Numbered from the stretch's first letter, positions 1 through 13,150 are shown. The stretch: 64,000 nucleotides of DNA from Antedon bifida (GCA_963402885.1 OY727094.1:25484501-25548500), one strand, 5' to 3'. Translations and numbers: made by a program. The notes: generated from the sequence alone by a model not told the origin.

Positions 1-3000
1 TTGCTGAACGGGAAGCGAGAATACATGAGCGAGATGAGAAAAGACAGAGGGAGCGAGAAAGAGACGAGAAGCTAATGGCAGCTGAAAGAGCTAGACAAGT
101 AATGCTGGCACAAGGTTTAGATCCAGAAGAAGCGGATAGGAGACTGCAAGAAATGTACCCTAACAATTATCAACAGGTATGTCTACTTTTATATTGAGTT
201 GAGGTTACCCTTAATAAGAGTGTTTCCTGAAAAGGAAGGGTCATGCTAACTGTATTTAAAGTTTGCATACAAATGCATTGCTGTCTTGAGACCATGTGGC
301 CATGTTTTTTTATTGTTCTTTTTTCTTGAAACCACCGCACCACTTTTTTTCTCGTGGCTACGGCACTGGTCTACTGCAAGCTCTAGTACAAACACTTTTT
401 ATGAATGTATGTCTAAATTTTTTTCTTAAGACTAAAAGTCTGTTTATGTTTGTAGGAAGACGAAGGTAATGGAAGAGTTGAAGGCGATGAACGTGAATCT
501 AAAGCTGCGAATGGTGGCAATGGTGCGGAAAATAGTGATGATGACCCTGTCGATAAGAATGCTATAGCTAGGTAAGAGATCCAGGACATCTCTCCTTGTC
601 CTTGCTAATTTCTTTTAAGAGTTTTTGCCATTTTTTGAAAAAATCCTGGGAATAAATTGATATATTTTTAACAATTTATAAAGAAATCATTTACAATTAT
701 TATGATTAGACAAAGAGAAGATCAAAGACAAGTAGCGGATCAACAGGTTGCTATTCAACCACAACAAGGGGATGAAGAAGACAATGAGGATGAGGACAAC
801 GAAGGCGACGAAGAAGATGAGGACTACAATGAAAAACTACAACAGCAAAGAGAAAGGCACTTACAAGAACAAGAACAACGCAGACAAGGTAAGTGAAATA
901 TGTTGGTGCAAAGAGTTCACCTGTTCCAAAACTGGATGATCAATTATGACATTTGTCAAAACCTACACACATATATATATATAGTGTATACAGTATTAGG
1001 GAGACAAACAAGTGGTTCCTTTATAGGAGTGTCCCCTGAATAGGAGTGTCCACTGAATAGGAGTGTCCCCTGAATATGAGATGTCATACATTGTTTTATT
1101 TAGTTCACGTAAGGGTTTCACAGCATTTCTACCATACAAAATTGAGATAACATGTACATACTATTCTACTTTCAAGTTTTTGTGTACCCTTTCTGGTTTA
1201 TTATTTTAACATCTTAATCCAGTTTTAACTGAACATTCTTGGGTTAATGTAAAGTATCTATTCTGAGAGAGTATATATATATACAAAATGAATAATGAAT
1301 GTTTATGAGTGCGATGGGGCAATTAATTTCATGAGGTGAAAGATGAAAGTGTGTAACATTAGCTGGCCTGGGTACATTGTTCGTATTAATAGATTTTCAT
1401 TAATTTAATTTTATGTTTATTTTACAGAAATGTTCGAAGCTGAGGAACATAACAACCAGGCTGATGATGCATACGAACGTCAACGACAAGCAGTAAGTAT
1501 TATACAAATATTGCCTGCTTAGAGGTGAAATATAAGATTTGACATCCATGAGGAAATGATGTTTTTCTCGAGCTACTATATAATTCCTGAAGCAAAGCTA
1601 AATTAATTTTTAATTATTTGTTTATTTTATTTTAGGATAAGGAAGAAAATGAAGAAAACCAAGATGTACAAGCTCAAGTGCCTGGTAAGTTTTTGATTAT
1701 ATGGCCGATTCCTCACGAATTCCCTGGCGCACACTGTGAGTCAAGTGTTACTCGTGCCAGTTGGCTCAGCGAAAAGCTCTAGTGTGCGCCGGGCTTAATG
1801 AGTTGTAGTTATGAATTCATGTAACTTTGTTGCTTGACAAGTTGTCTGACGTCATCATATGACCACTCGAATGAAAAAAAATGGATTTTATTCATTCGCA
1901 TTTTCTAGCGTACATGCACGTGGCGTTGTTGTGCGGATAACTAACTCGTCAAATCGACAAGTTCAAATCTATTTTTAGTTTGTTTCATATACTGCATACA
2001 TTTGGGAAAAATTAGGGGTTGGATTATACTCAAACATGGGATCGTTCATATAAACAATATTTTTTAAAAGCTATTTCTTTTATATTATGTGTATATGTTT
2101 ATATGATATTTCATGAACACAAAGGCAAAGAGGAAATCTGGTTTTATGCATATTTTTTATAATATTTACATAATTGTTTAATATATTTTGATTTTTAGAT
2201 GGCATATTTAAGCTTGGTAAATATTAATTTCTGATATTCTTAATTTTACTTTAAACCATATTGGTTGTTTAAAAATCATCTTTAGTTAACAGTAGTTGTA
2301 TTGGGTAATAATAATATTTTCTTTATAACTGTTTGCTGTTTAAAATTGTTTATGGAACATATGTTGTATTTGTATGTTCATGCAGCTTACCTGTTTTCAT
2401 TTGTTCAATGCATTTAGAGTGCATTGTCCGGTACAACTCTTCATTTTGGCATTCTTTTGGGGGAACTACAGTAGTAGAGTATCATATATATCGTATAGTA
2501 TAATAGCAATAGCAATAACATGCTAGTTATTATAATGGAATTTAGTAGTTAGTACACAATAGGGAGGTTTCACAAACTTACAAATACGATAACGAAAACT
2601 GATACGTCACACATTTGTGAAACTTTTGGGCTGATCCCATTTCATATTCGTAAAGCATATTCATGTTGACGAATATCATCAGTCATATTCGTAACTACAA
2701 AACGAGTATACTTTTTTATCTATTTTGCACATTTTGCATTTGAATCAGGAATGATTCATGATTATAATATAATTATAGATTTATTGAAAGTAATTTACTA
2801 AAAGTCCTCACTCGCTTTGATGTTAAGCTAGGCCTAGGCAGCCAAGCAACACACATACCTTCGCTTCGTTCAAATTTACTGCAGTCATATTTTGGATGCC
2901 GCCCTCAATATTTCGTGATACAGATTTTTACTGGCTTACGTTATCGTATTCGTAGCGTTGCGAAACCTCTCTGATGTATTAAATAATCCCTGGTATCACT

Positions 3001-6000
3001 TTCGTCTCATACAACTTTGTGGATGAAATATTTTACCATGTTACAGGTAGTACCAATAAAGTGTTGGTTATGATACAAGTAGACAGTAGGATCCTGGCAT
3101 CACTCCCTATCTTAATGCTTGTGGATGAACTATTCTGCTATACATACTATTTATTTTATTATATATATATGTCCCTTTTAGTACTTGTTTTTGGATAATT
3201 TAAGGGATTTTAACCAATCTGTTCCATACACTGTGTTTTCCTTTCCATTTTGTTTATGAAACATTTTACACACATATAAACATTATATTAGAGAGGTTTC
3301 GCATTTTTACGAATACGATAACGAAAACGGATACGTCACGCACACGTATTCGTTTTCGTAAGCCATAAAAAAATCTGTTTCGCATGGCAACGAAATATTG
3401 AGGCGCGTCCAAAATATGACTGCGGTAAATTTGAGCGAAGCGCAGGTACGTGTTGCTTGGTGCTTGGCTGTCTAGGCCTAGCGTAACATCAAAGCGAGTG
3501 AGGACTTTAAAAACTGCTATTTATCAAAATTGACCTGGCATTTTAGTAAATTACTTTAGTAAATTACTTTCAATAAATCTATAATTATATTATAATCATG
3601 AATCATTCCTAATTCAAATGCAAAATGTGCAAAATAGATCAAAAACTATACTCGTTTTGTAGTTACGAATATGACTGGTGATATTCGTCAACACGAATAC
3701 GCTTTACGAATATGAAATGGGGATCAGCTCAAAAGTTTCACAAATGTATGACGTATCCGTTTTCGTTATCGTATTCGTAAGGTTGCGAAACCTCCCTATT
3801 ATGCCACCGTTAGGCAGATGTTTACACCTACAGTTTCAATATACTGGTCATATATAGTACCTTGAAGAATTAAAACTGAACGTCAATATAATAGGAAATC
3901 ACAATGTCATGTACCTGTTCTTAATGTTAACCATTACTATTATTACTGTAGTGTTGTGTCATCAGAACAATTGGTATCAACATCAACAGTCTCATCTCCT
4001 TCATAGGTGGCATATAAGCATCACTATTTCTATCATCATAGTGTTACACCTACCATCAGAACAAATGATATCAACATCATCAACAGTCTCATCTCCTTCA
4101 TAGGTGGCATATAAGCATCACTATTTCTATCATCATAGTGTTACACCTACCATCAGAACAAATGATATCAACATCATCAACAGTGTCATCTACTTCATAG
4201 GTGGCATATTATCATCACTATTTCTATCATCACAGTAGTCTTACGCCTACCATCAGAACAAATGATATCAACATCATCAACAGTCTCATCTCCTTCATAG
4301 GTGGCATATTAGCATCACTATTTCTATCATCATAGCAGTGTTACACCTATCATCAGAACAAATGATATCAACATCATCAACAGTCTCATCTCCTTCATAG
4401 GTGGCATATAAGCATCACTATTTCTATCATCACAGTTGTCTTACGCCTACCATCAGAACAAATGATATCAACATCATCAACAGTCTCATCTCCTTCATAG
4501 GTGGCATATTAGCATCACTATTTCTATCATAGTAGTGTTACACCTACCATCAGAACAAATGATATCAACATCATCAACAGTCTCATCTCCTTCATAGGTG
4601 GCATATTAGCATCACCATTTCTATCATCAAATTCACAGTAGTCTTATGCCTACCATCAGAACAAATGATATCAACATCATCAACAGTCTCATCTCCTTCA
4701 TAGGTGGCATATTAGCATCACTATTTCTATCATCATAGCAGTGTTACACCTACCATCAGAACAAATGATATCAACATCATCAACAGTCTCATCTCCTTCA
4801 TAGGTGGCATATTAGCATCACTATTTCTATCATCATAGCAGTGTTACACCTACCATCAGAACAAATGATATCAACATCATCAACAGTCTCATCTCCTTCA
4901 TAGGTGGCATATTAGCATCACTATTTTTATCATCACAGTAGTCTTACGTCTACAATCAGAACCTCATCCTTCATACTGTAGGTGCCATATTAAAAATGAC
5001 ATCATTATCATCACTGCAATGATGTATGTCTTTACTCATATTAGTAAAACAATTGATATCAACATTGTCCATTATCACCATCATTGTTTGCATGTTATCA
5101 ACATCATCACTATTGTAACTTGTAATGCCCAGTTGACATTTTGGTCTGAACTTTTCAGCATTCTATGCGTGACAATACAAGTCATGTGATGGCACCACAT
5201 GTTTTCATGCATATGTCACAAATGTCACGCTAGGTCACATGATCTGCATGGGCAACCTATGTGCGTATCATTCAGAAACCAACTGTGACATATGCGCAGT
5301 CAGTGTGCAAATTATGATCATAAATTATTTGTGAACTTCATGCAATTTCCCTGCAATGACACACACAACTGCGACCATTGCACACATACTTGCGCACAGT
5401 TTACAAATTATTCTAAAAATGTGTGCCCATGTGTCATGCATTGTCTCGCACCTTTCTGCAAGTTTCCACGTATGACTTATTTATTGTCACGTATCCAATG
5501 CGGGGTAGCTGGTACCAATTTGTGTCAATGGGACTTAAATGTTGTCATTCTATCTTTATTACAATAATTACCAGCAAACCCATCTATTTTAAGCACTATT
5601 ATCATATTAGTGTTGAGAATAGTTGTCATCAACAACATCATTATAATTCTCAATTTAGGCATATTATTGATGATAGTCACTGTCCTGGCAATGGCAAGGT
5701 TTGCTATCCTTCTCACAAGACAAACATACACAAGATGCTCTAAATAAACAAGTCTTAAATCTTTAGGAGTACAGTTGTTTTTAGACAGGATTTGGACCCA
5801 GTACAATGAGATCGGTAGCTGAGCATCTTATCGATTAGGTTACAACTCCACTCATCAACCTCAACACCAAAACCAACCATCATCTCTTCAATATTATCTA
5901 TATATCTTCTTTAGTTTATTATTTTAATAGTTTTATTATTTATTATTATATATTTTAATATTATAAAATAACTTTTATTATCTTTTTTTGCAGTTGAAGA

Positions 6001-7592
6001 TCCAGATGATGCAAATAACAAAGAGGTGAGAAAATGATTGTTCTACTGTGATACATGTTTTTTATTTGTAATTCATTTTTACTTAAATGGTTGCTAATAT
6101 TGGCTTTATACCCTTTTCACATCTACAAAAAGTAACAACTTGTAAAAAGTTGTAACCAGCTTCATGTAGTGTGAAAGCAATTATGTGAAAATCCTTTGGA
6201 AATACCGGGATAAAAACAAACCAGTTCTTTTGTCCTGCGATCATACTGTGCGTGTGTTTTTGTCCTGGTATTTAACTGACCCATCAGAGTACACCTGTTT
6301 AAAAGTATCGGAATGTGACACTTAAAATTAAAAAAAAAACTATACAATGTCAATACTTCTCCCGAGATTTCACAAGGTTTGCGACATGTGTGAAAACATG
6401 CACTAATTCAATGTATGTTACAACTTGTTAAAAGTCACTGACATGGCGAGAATTTAATACATCTTAGAAGTGCAGTGTTTGTAATGATCTTAGAATTGAA
6501 ATTGAAACTACTGCACAATCCTGTGCAGCCTCATCACTGGCCTAAAGCAAATTTACATAGATGAGCAGTAACAGTAAGCAGAAAACTGAGTAGCTTTATC
6601 CCACATAGAATCTGTATCTATCCTGAGCTTTGTGTAAATAGTCATAAGAAGTAACTTGGATACTCTATTTTTGTTTTCTGCTTACCCTTACCGCTCATCT
6701 ATGTAAATTGGCCTTAAGAGTTCCGCAAATAAATTCTACTTGCATTTAAAATTATTTCAATCTATTACCGACACCTTGCACTTGAACAATAACAAACAAA
6801 AAAAATAAAAAAAAGTTTTGCATAAAAATGAGTAGTTATTTATTTGAGTCCCCAAGTTTATAAAAAAATATTCTACTAATTAATATCATACACGTAAATC
6901 CTGAGGTATGGATACAGTACACATACAAGTTTGCCATTAATAGGGTGACCATATAATTTAGTTTTTACATTTTACATATTTAGTAGTTAAAGCTTCAATT
7001 GTTTTTTTTTTAGTATCGTGAAAGAGAAGATGCAGATTTTGATGCAGGACAAGAGGTAGGTAACAAATAATAGAAACAAGTGTTTCTCAACTGATTTGTG
7101 TCATATGGTGTCTATTCATCCACCAAAAAAAGTTCCAGCTCATCTGGCCTGGGGAAATCCGCCTCCATAAAATATAGATTTTTGCTCATATCTCCGCTTC
7201 TACATCATGTATGAAAGTGATTTTGGTGGCAAAGTGTATGTTTTGAGGGTCAAGGAATCCAAATACAGCATTTTGAAGTTCACCCAAAATACAGATTTGT
7301 GCTCGTATCTCAGCTTCTATAGCATATATAGACATGATTTTTGTGGATGTAGGTGTTGATTGTCAAGGAATACTAATACAGCATTTTGAAGTTCACCTAA
7401 TGGCTGTCATTTTGATTTTTGTGGAGACTCCTATGAAATGAATAAGGAAAAACATGTTTTGAACACTACGGCCAACCACTATTAAGGGAACACTTCGTTG
7501 GTTCTCAAAAACTGTATTTTTTTCTTTTACCTCCTTCAGTTTCTCACATTTTCATTGTTTTACATTTTTAGCAGGAGGAAAATAAGGAATAA
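1..7592 (+). CDS. Golgi integral membrane protein 4-like, 3' part of gene (partial)
   Basis: Exons by splice sites and phase: 1-176 (open at the left), 456-571, 710-888, 1428-1492, 1636-1684, optional 2199-2216, 5994-6025, 7014-7055, and 7572 (or 7575)-7592 with stop TAA. All junctions keep one frame. The product is low complexity, very rich in Gln, Glu, Asp, Asn and Arg, with coiled-coil-like stretches (for example KLQQQRERHLQEQEQRRQ), then a strongly acidic C-terminal tail ending in EENKE. No zinc finger, catalytic motif or membrane segment lies in this part; a single N-terminal anchor, if present, would be upstream of the window. The composition resembles the acidic luminal half of GOLIM4/GPP130, a cis-Golgi type II protein that cycles through endosomes. 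The family call rests on composition and an acidic/Gln-rich pattern, so another coiled-coil protein is possible; the exon structure is firmer than the name. Confidence 0.55.
1025..1073 (+). repeat. short tandem repeat, 18-19 bp x 3
   Basis: Three near-identical copies of TAGGAGTGTCCMCTGAA lie in an intron of the Golgi-protein-like gene. Confidence 0.7.
1728..1793. repeat. palindromic element with 12-bp arms
   Basis: Inverted arms of the form CYGGCGCACACT and AGTGTGCGCCGG are separated by about 40 bp. This is a small intronic hairpin, probably a decayed foldback or MITE fragment. Confidence 0.45.
1838..1985 (-). mobile_element. dispersed short copy of the 44-51 kb array repeat
   Basis: On the minus strand this reads GACGAGTTAGTTATCCGCA, then CGCCACGTGCA, and ends with ATATGATGACGTCA. 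The same landmarks occur in the same order at the start of the large array units at 44.1-51.0 kb, but the internal part is mostly deleted. It shows that the array unit also exists as a dispersed element. Confidence 0.6.
2199..2216 (+). other. candidate 18-nt cassette microexon of the Golgi-protein-like gene
   Basis: A pyrimidine-rich tract ending in TTTTTAG precedes 18 nt followed by GTAAAT. The segment enters with two bases and leaves with one, the same phase as the exon before it (1636-1684), so inclusion or skipping both keep the frame. Included, it adds six residues around DGIFKL. It is hydrophobic, unlike its hydrophilic surroundings. No transcript evidence is available here. Confidence 0.35.
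2562..2971 (-). mobile_element. MITE family A, copy 1
   Basis: The element is bounded by imperfect inverted repeats that begin GGGAGGTTTC and contain ACGATAACGAAAAC; the right end is the complement (TTATCGTATTCGTA then GAAACCTC). The interior matches copy 2 at 3291-3796 in the opposite orientation. A TA target duplication is possible. No coding potential was seen. Confidence 0.75.
3291..3796 (+). mobile_element. MITE family A, copy 2
   Basis: Terminal inverted repeats of about 40 bp, GAGAGGTTTCGCA with ACGATAACGAAAACG on the left and the complement on the right, are flanked by TA. The interior is shared with copy 1 in inverted order, so the two form a large inverted pair about 320 bp apart. 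No ORF was seen. Confidence 0.8.
3960..4960 (+). repeat. tandem repeat, about 100-bp unit x 10
   Basis: Ten units of about 100 bp begin CATCAGAACAAATGATATCA and contain CTTCATAGGTGGCATATTAG, followed by degenerate material to about 5100. Units differ mainly by short insertions such as CATAGCAGTG versus CACAGTAGTC, and by a variable CTTACGCC/GTTACACC box. The array lies in the intron before exon 5994-6025. Confidence 0.9.
5128..5532. mobile_element. MITE-like element with CCCAGTTGACA ends
   Basis: The left end CCCAGTTGACATTTTGGT and the complement of the right end (CCCATTGACACAAATTGGT) form imperfect terminal inverted repeats. The interior contains several ATGTCACA-type direct repeats. There is no protein with support. 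Confidence 0.5.
5745..5860 (-). mobile_element. possible tRNA-derived SINE fragment
   Basis: On the minus strand a tRNA-like stretch carries a B-box-like GGGTCCAAATCC about 45 nt after CTAATCGATAAGATG. It does not fold into a convincing tRNA by eye, so a decayed SINE head is the best reading. Confidence 0.3.
6540..6716. mobile_element. MITE family B, copy 1
   Basis: A palindromic element of about 177 bp: the left arm AATTTACATAGATGAGCAGT pairs with the right arm, which ends ATCTATGTAAATTGGCC. It is a relative of the copy at 7666-7855. Confidence 0.7.
7168..7402 (+). repeat. tandem duplication, about 117-bp unit x 2
   Basis: Two diverged direct copies each run from ATAGATTTTTGCTCATATCT (second copy ACAGATTTGTGCTCGTATCT) to TACAGCATTTTGAAGTTCAC. 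They lie in the last intron of the Golgi-protein-like gene. Confidence 0.75.
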
Positions 7593-7665
7593 GAAATGTC
7601 AATCATCCTCTTCAGTAGGCGTGTTATGCTCGATAAACTATGACCAAAATCATCTGCAACTTGTG

Positions 7666-7855
7666 AAGGCCAATTTACACAGACGATGGTAACGGTAAGC
7701 GGAAACAAAAATATAGAACCTATGTTTTTCATTATAACCATTTACACAAAACGTGGTTGAGTGGAAACCCATTCAGGATAGATACAGATCCTATCTGGGA
7801 CAAGCTATGCGGTTGTCCGTTTACTGTTACTGCTTGTCTGTGTAAATTGGCCTTT
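7666..7855. mobile_element. MITE family B, copy 2
   Basis: Terminal inverted repeats AAGGCCAATTTACACAGACG and the complementary right end (CTGTGTAAATTGGCCTTT) enclose about 150 bp. It lies just downstream of the Golgi-protein-like stop codon, probably in its 3' UTR. Confidence 0.75.
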
Positions 7856-10797
7856 AGAGAAATAGTATATATTTTGTACTTTCATGTTTGCACTTTCACG
7901 TTTTCTCATTTTACATTATGTCATTGAAGTTCTTATGCTTGTAAAAACGAAATCATTGAGCAAGCATTTTAACATCATTCTTTACTTATTTTGTTTTTAT
8001 TTTTATAGTGTTTTAATATTTAAATGTTAAGTTTTAACTATCAAATGCAATATTGTTATGTTCATATGCACTTGTATTGTATTGGACAATTTGTGTTACC
8101 AACATATCACTTTTCATTGAGTTTATTTGTATGAAATTATGTAATTGTTATTAAGTCTTCCAGCAAAGATGAGATTATTAGTAAGAATACTGTATTTATT
8201 TACCATCTAGTGGTGCTAGGTATTCAATCTGATATTAAGCAGGAGGGCTAGTAGTAGCCATTGTCCATTGTTATGTATTCAGGACTATTTTTACTAGCCA
8301 ATGGACCAATATTTACTGATCGATCCTGGGTTATTGTTAGTTTGACCAATGTTACTGCCCAAAGAGCTGTAGATACCTATCTGACCCGAATTTGCCATTA
8401 TTTTTTGACATAGATTATTTTTCCTTTTTTGTGCTGCTGTTATATTCATATACCTAGGTTACTTTACCCATAACTAGTTTTAGTAGCCAAAATGGACCAT
8501 TAGTACCTGCCCATCACCATCGATACAAACAGTTTAACTCTTAAATTTTCCATAATATTTTTCAAAGCGACCTTATAATTTATGTGATCTTTAGGAAAAC
8601 CAACTTTGCAAAACGGTTGATTTTGAGTTCATGTACTATTGGCTTAGGTTTTGGGGAATTATCATGTAAAAGAAGAAAATCTAAAGTTAATTATGTGGGC
8701 ATTTAGTGAAAAGATGTTACAGTTCTAAAAAAAAATGTGTGGAGGAGGAAAAATTGCATCTGTTATTAATTGTTTTAAAGTAAGGTTAATATTAAATGCT
8801 TCAGTGGTGACCTAAAATACTACATTTTAGATATTAGTATGTGAAGAATTAATTAATAATAGCTGCTGAAATTTGCCAGAGGTATGTATGTGTATATTGA
8901 GCTATGTAGACATTTTATTTATATTTAAGGAAATGTTCTGGAGTGTGTGTTTAATGATTTATAGCATTAACATATCAGATTTCTTAAAACATTAGTTAAA
9001 AATCTTTCAAAATTCTTTGACTCTGCCACATCTTCTTTTATAGATGAATGGGTGCTGAGAGATGATTGTAAATAAAGAACTCCAAAGATAACGGGCTAAA
9101 AAAATATAGTTATGTAAAACTTCGCCCATATTCTTAAACCCAACTTTAGTTTTATTTAACTAAATTTGTGACTAACGCCGGTATTCTTAAACCAAACTTT
9201 AGTTGTAATTCGAGTCATGACGCCATTTTTATTCAAAAACTTCAACTAAATCTGTGACTAACATTTTGTTTAGAAAAAAAATAAATGCGCGAGTTGTGTA
9301 CTATTATGTACTGTAATCACTTATGAGCTGGCAGGGGGTAAAAAAAAGATCAATGTGGATACTAGGCCAACCACTACACTGTGATTGGGTAGAAGATATG
9401 TGCTCAAAAGTTGGTTTCATTCTGAGTCAATATGATAGTTGTTATGTGTGTCTGTGTATGTGTGAAGTTACCTAATTTATTGGTGGTGTACTGTTGGTGA
9501 ACATTTCATTTTCTTTTTTTTTTTTTAAATTGTTAGTGTTAGGATCAGAATTGGAACACTATCAGTGTATTAAATATACGGTAGTGGAATACCTGTATTA
9601 CTATTACAATACAACGTCGCTAATATGACACTCAGTGATGAGTACAGCATATCACTAATGAATTGGCTGGTGAAATAGAGTGACATTGTATGCAGTTTGA
9701 TAATAATAATATAATAATATAAGAAAATATGTATTTAAGTTGATTATTTGAATCATGGTTGATTAAACATGACATTTATAGGTTTAAACCCTAGAAAACG
9801 TTAATTAAACGGTTCTTTAACAATAATAGTAATTCAGACTGCCATGAAAATTCAAATTTAGTGGAGCTATAGGGTAGTGGAACTTGGTGGTTAACTTACC
9901 TTTCAATCCCAAAAGTCTGGAATCCTGATCCGACCTAGTGTCAAATGAGACTTGGTTGATAAGCATTTGTTTCCATATGATTTTTTTTTAAATACTTTTT
10001 ATTTTTTATGTCTTTAGGCAATGTAGCCAAGGATTACCAATAGTAAATTAATCACTGTCCTATCAGATAGGTGGTAATCCCCAAATACTCTTAATACTCA
10101 TATCAACAAATAGGGAAAGTTCTTTCAAATGTGTTTGAAAATATCAATTGATAAATATAGAAGTGTGAGAATTATTACTTATTGTTACATTGCGAAGAAT
10201 GCAAATTTATACCTGTGCCTGATAAGCTTGATTTCTTAAAATTGTCGCCTAATTAACATTGTGGTTACTAATAAACATCTTTTCTATTAAACTATATTTA
10301 TTTGTAAAAACATACATTTATATTAATATAGGAAATACAAATGTATTAGTTAATCAATTTCTCAGAGATAATGTTCTACAAAATAAGTATAGGCAATACG
10401 ACTTATTAAACTATGGTTAATTATGTAATATAATTTTAATAAATATAAATTTTGCATGAGTTAAAGAATTTAAAGGTTAAAGTTATTTTAGTGAATAATT
10501 TGAATTTATTTTACTATATATATTTTATTAAATAGAATTTGATGAAATTATGGAATTTTGTTTACAAATTGTTCTTTTGGAATATTATCAGTGGAAAAAA
10601 AATTTACTAGTACGTCAACATCTTATACACCGCTGGTGTAAATGTGCATACATATACTGTACAGTAAGTGTAAATAAAAATAAATTGTTAATTACATCAG
10701 GAATAACAGAAGTGAATCTCAGGTTTGCATACTTCAACCAAATCACTGATTTACTACAAAATGTAAAGAGATCTTGAGTGCAGTGCATGTCTCTCTA

Positions 10798-10962
10798 TAG
10801 CTCTGTCTAGACTATTAAACTTTATGTGACGGAAAATGTGATATGCCAATTATATGGACATGATGATGTCATATCACTACCATATTTGGGTATATTATTA
10901 CCATATTTGGGAACATCACACATTTTTTTGTCAAACTAGTTTATAGTGTAGACAGAGCTTTA
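10798..10962. mobile_element. MITE family C, copy 1
   Basis: Ends AGCTCTGTCTAGACTAT and GTGTAGACAGAGCTTT form terminal inverted repeats. The interior has the family signature ATGGACATGATGATGTCATA and CACTACCATATTTGG. Five further copies lie in the window. Confidence 0.8.
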
Positions 10963-11902
10963 AGGTATCAAGCGCCATTGTATAGAATTTTTTTAAAATT
11001 ATGTTATTGTTTTATGAATATTACAACTTTTCTTTATTTTTGTTTATTTTGTTATTTAGTGCTTCATTTAAATGTACATATCTTAAATTGAAACTAAAGA
11101 AATGTAATCATGGTATATATATATAGTTATACATACACACTCATATAATATCGTATAATTACACAGTCAACAGAAAATCTACATACATTGATTTAAAGTA
11201 GTGCAAAAATATACTAAATAGTGATCCTCCAAATAGAATAGTTTTAAGGACTTATGACATATGTGGTCTCTTAAGCCTGTTTTCCTGTCAACGTTATTCG
11301 ACGCTATCGTCAAGTTGAAATGATAACGATAGCGAGTACCTTTTCCTGTAAATCGTTAACATTTCAATGTTTACGTAGAAGATCGCCGAATATTGTTAAC
11401 GATAGCGTTAAAATTAAAATTTATATCAAAATACAGTAAATACACATACATATTTCCTTTTGGTTTTAAATAAGAAATTTGTTTATATTATGTAGGTTAA
11501 TTAAATGTGAACTTTAAGTTTGTTTTAAGCAATAATATTAAATAATTGTAATTTATAAGGAAACAGGATATTTTCCAATTCGGAAAGATGTTTATCTATG
11601 TCTATTTTATCTTTTTTTAACCATAGTAATTTTACCAAATATTTAATTTGATATTGGAATTTGTTTATTATCTTGTTTCATTCTAGTTATTATATATTAC
11701 AGTATTATTAAAACATTATTCATATTTCCTGTCCAGTAACTGTTTTTAACTTTACCATTCATTTGAAGAAATGTAAATAAATACTTTTTTTTTTCCATTT
11801 TGGACTACTACCTCCAGTCCATATTATTGTTTTTCTTTTAAATAAGTTTAAATCAGAAATGTTAACAAGCACAATATTAACTTTTAATGTGTGTTTGTAC
11901 AG

Positions 11903-12021
11903 TAAAACTATGTCTTCACTACCAAACTAGTTTGACAAAACAAAAGTGTGATGTGCCCAAATATGGTAGTGACATCACTTTTTTTTTACACATAAAGCTT
12001 GATAGTGTAGACAGAGCTTAA
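11903..12021. mobile_element. MITE family C, copy 2
   Basis: A shortened copy with ACCAAACTAGTTTGACAAAA, the signature AAATATGGTAGTGACATCA, and right end TAGTGTAGACAGAGCTTA. Confidence 0.7.
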
Positions 12022-12115
12022 GAAGAAAAATATCTTTGTTTACCACGTATTAAATTTATAGTTTTTCCTTTTTCTGGTAATTTTATAATTTATTTAATTA
12101 ATAATAATTATTTAA

Positions 12116-12237
12116 AATGTTATATGCCCATATATGGACATGATGATGTCATATCACTGCCATCTTTGGGTATATCACTACCATCATATGTGGGCACATC
12201 ACACTTTTTTTACACTAGTTTGATGGTGTAGACAGCT
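12116..12237. mobile_element. MITE family C, copy 3
   Basis: The interior signature ATGGACATGATGATGTCATA is followed by CACTAGTTTGATGGTGTAGA; the left terminal repeat is lost. It is only about 95 bp from copy 2. Confidence 0.7.
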
Positions 12238-12856
12238 ATATAATTATTTGTTATCCATTTGTGCCCATCAATCCTGTCTATTGCACACATAATCATATGA
12301 CTAGCTTCATTCGTGCAGTGAAAACATTTTCATCGTTGTTGATATAGGATATTTTTCTTCTCATAAAATTGTTAATAATAATAACACTCTAAATACTAAT
12401 TTTGCGAACCCGGTGGAGACCAAGATTTTAGTGAAAAATTATTTTATGCAATTAAGTCTGTATTTCCTCCACACCATCCATTCTGCACCAGTTACTAACA
12501 TTAACATATACATTTTATTTTGAATTTGATATCCTATTAATGCCTTATAATATATCTTGTTTAGAAGTTGTGTAAATTGTAAATACTGTACTATTTTCTT
12601 AAAAAAGACAACATCTGCAATGTCACTATTTTGTACGGAAGCTTAACGTTCCTTTAAGTTCTTATTAAGCCTCCGTAGTTTTAATTTTGTTTTATTATTA
12701 TTGTTTCATTTCTTTCGGGTATAAACTGATATTCATTAGAGGATTGACGTACGAAGTACGAGAAATAAATTATGTATTATTACAATATATATAATGCTGC
12801 ATTGCTTCGGTATCTGTCTTTGATGTGCGTACGGTACTTGGCGTTAGTTAAATATA

Positions 12857-13065
12857 AAGCGTGGTTCCCACTAGAACGCAACGCAGCGACGTATCGACGC
12901 AAAGTGTTGTATTGCGTAATCACAAGTGGGAACCGACGACGCAATAGTGCTGCAAACATCGCAAGTTTGATTTCAGGCAGGCGGGGGCAAACACAATTAT
13001 TAGAAGGGCATTTTATTACGTTGTGCAGATTGCGTTACGTTGCGTCGCTAGTGGGAACCAAGCTT
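12857..13065 (+). mobile_element. MITE family D, copy 1
   Basis: The left end AAAGCGTGGTTCCCACTAG and the right end, which contains CTAGTGGGAACCAAGCTT, form inverted repeats around a CpG-rich interior built from degenerate GACGCAACG-type words. Open frames crossing it are incidental. Confidence 0.8.
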
Positions 13066-13150
13066 GATTATGCTGACAAATACAATACATTTGGAATGAA
13101 TATTATCACGGGCATCTACCCGCTTGGTTTGATGTTTAGATTTAATAGTT

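Noticed and set aside
3960..4960. CRISPR-like array
   Set aside because: The whole ~100-bp unit is repeated with no unique spacers, and the DNA is animal.
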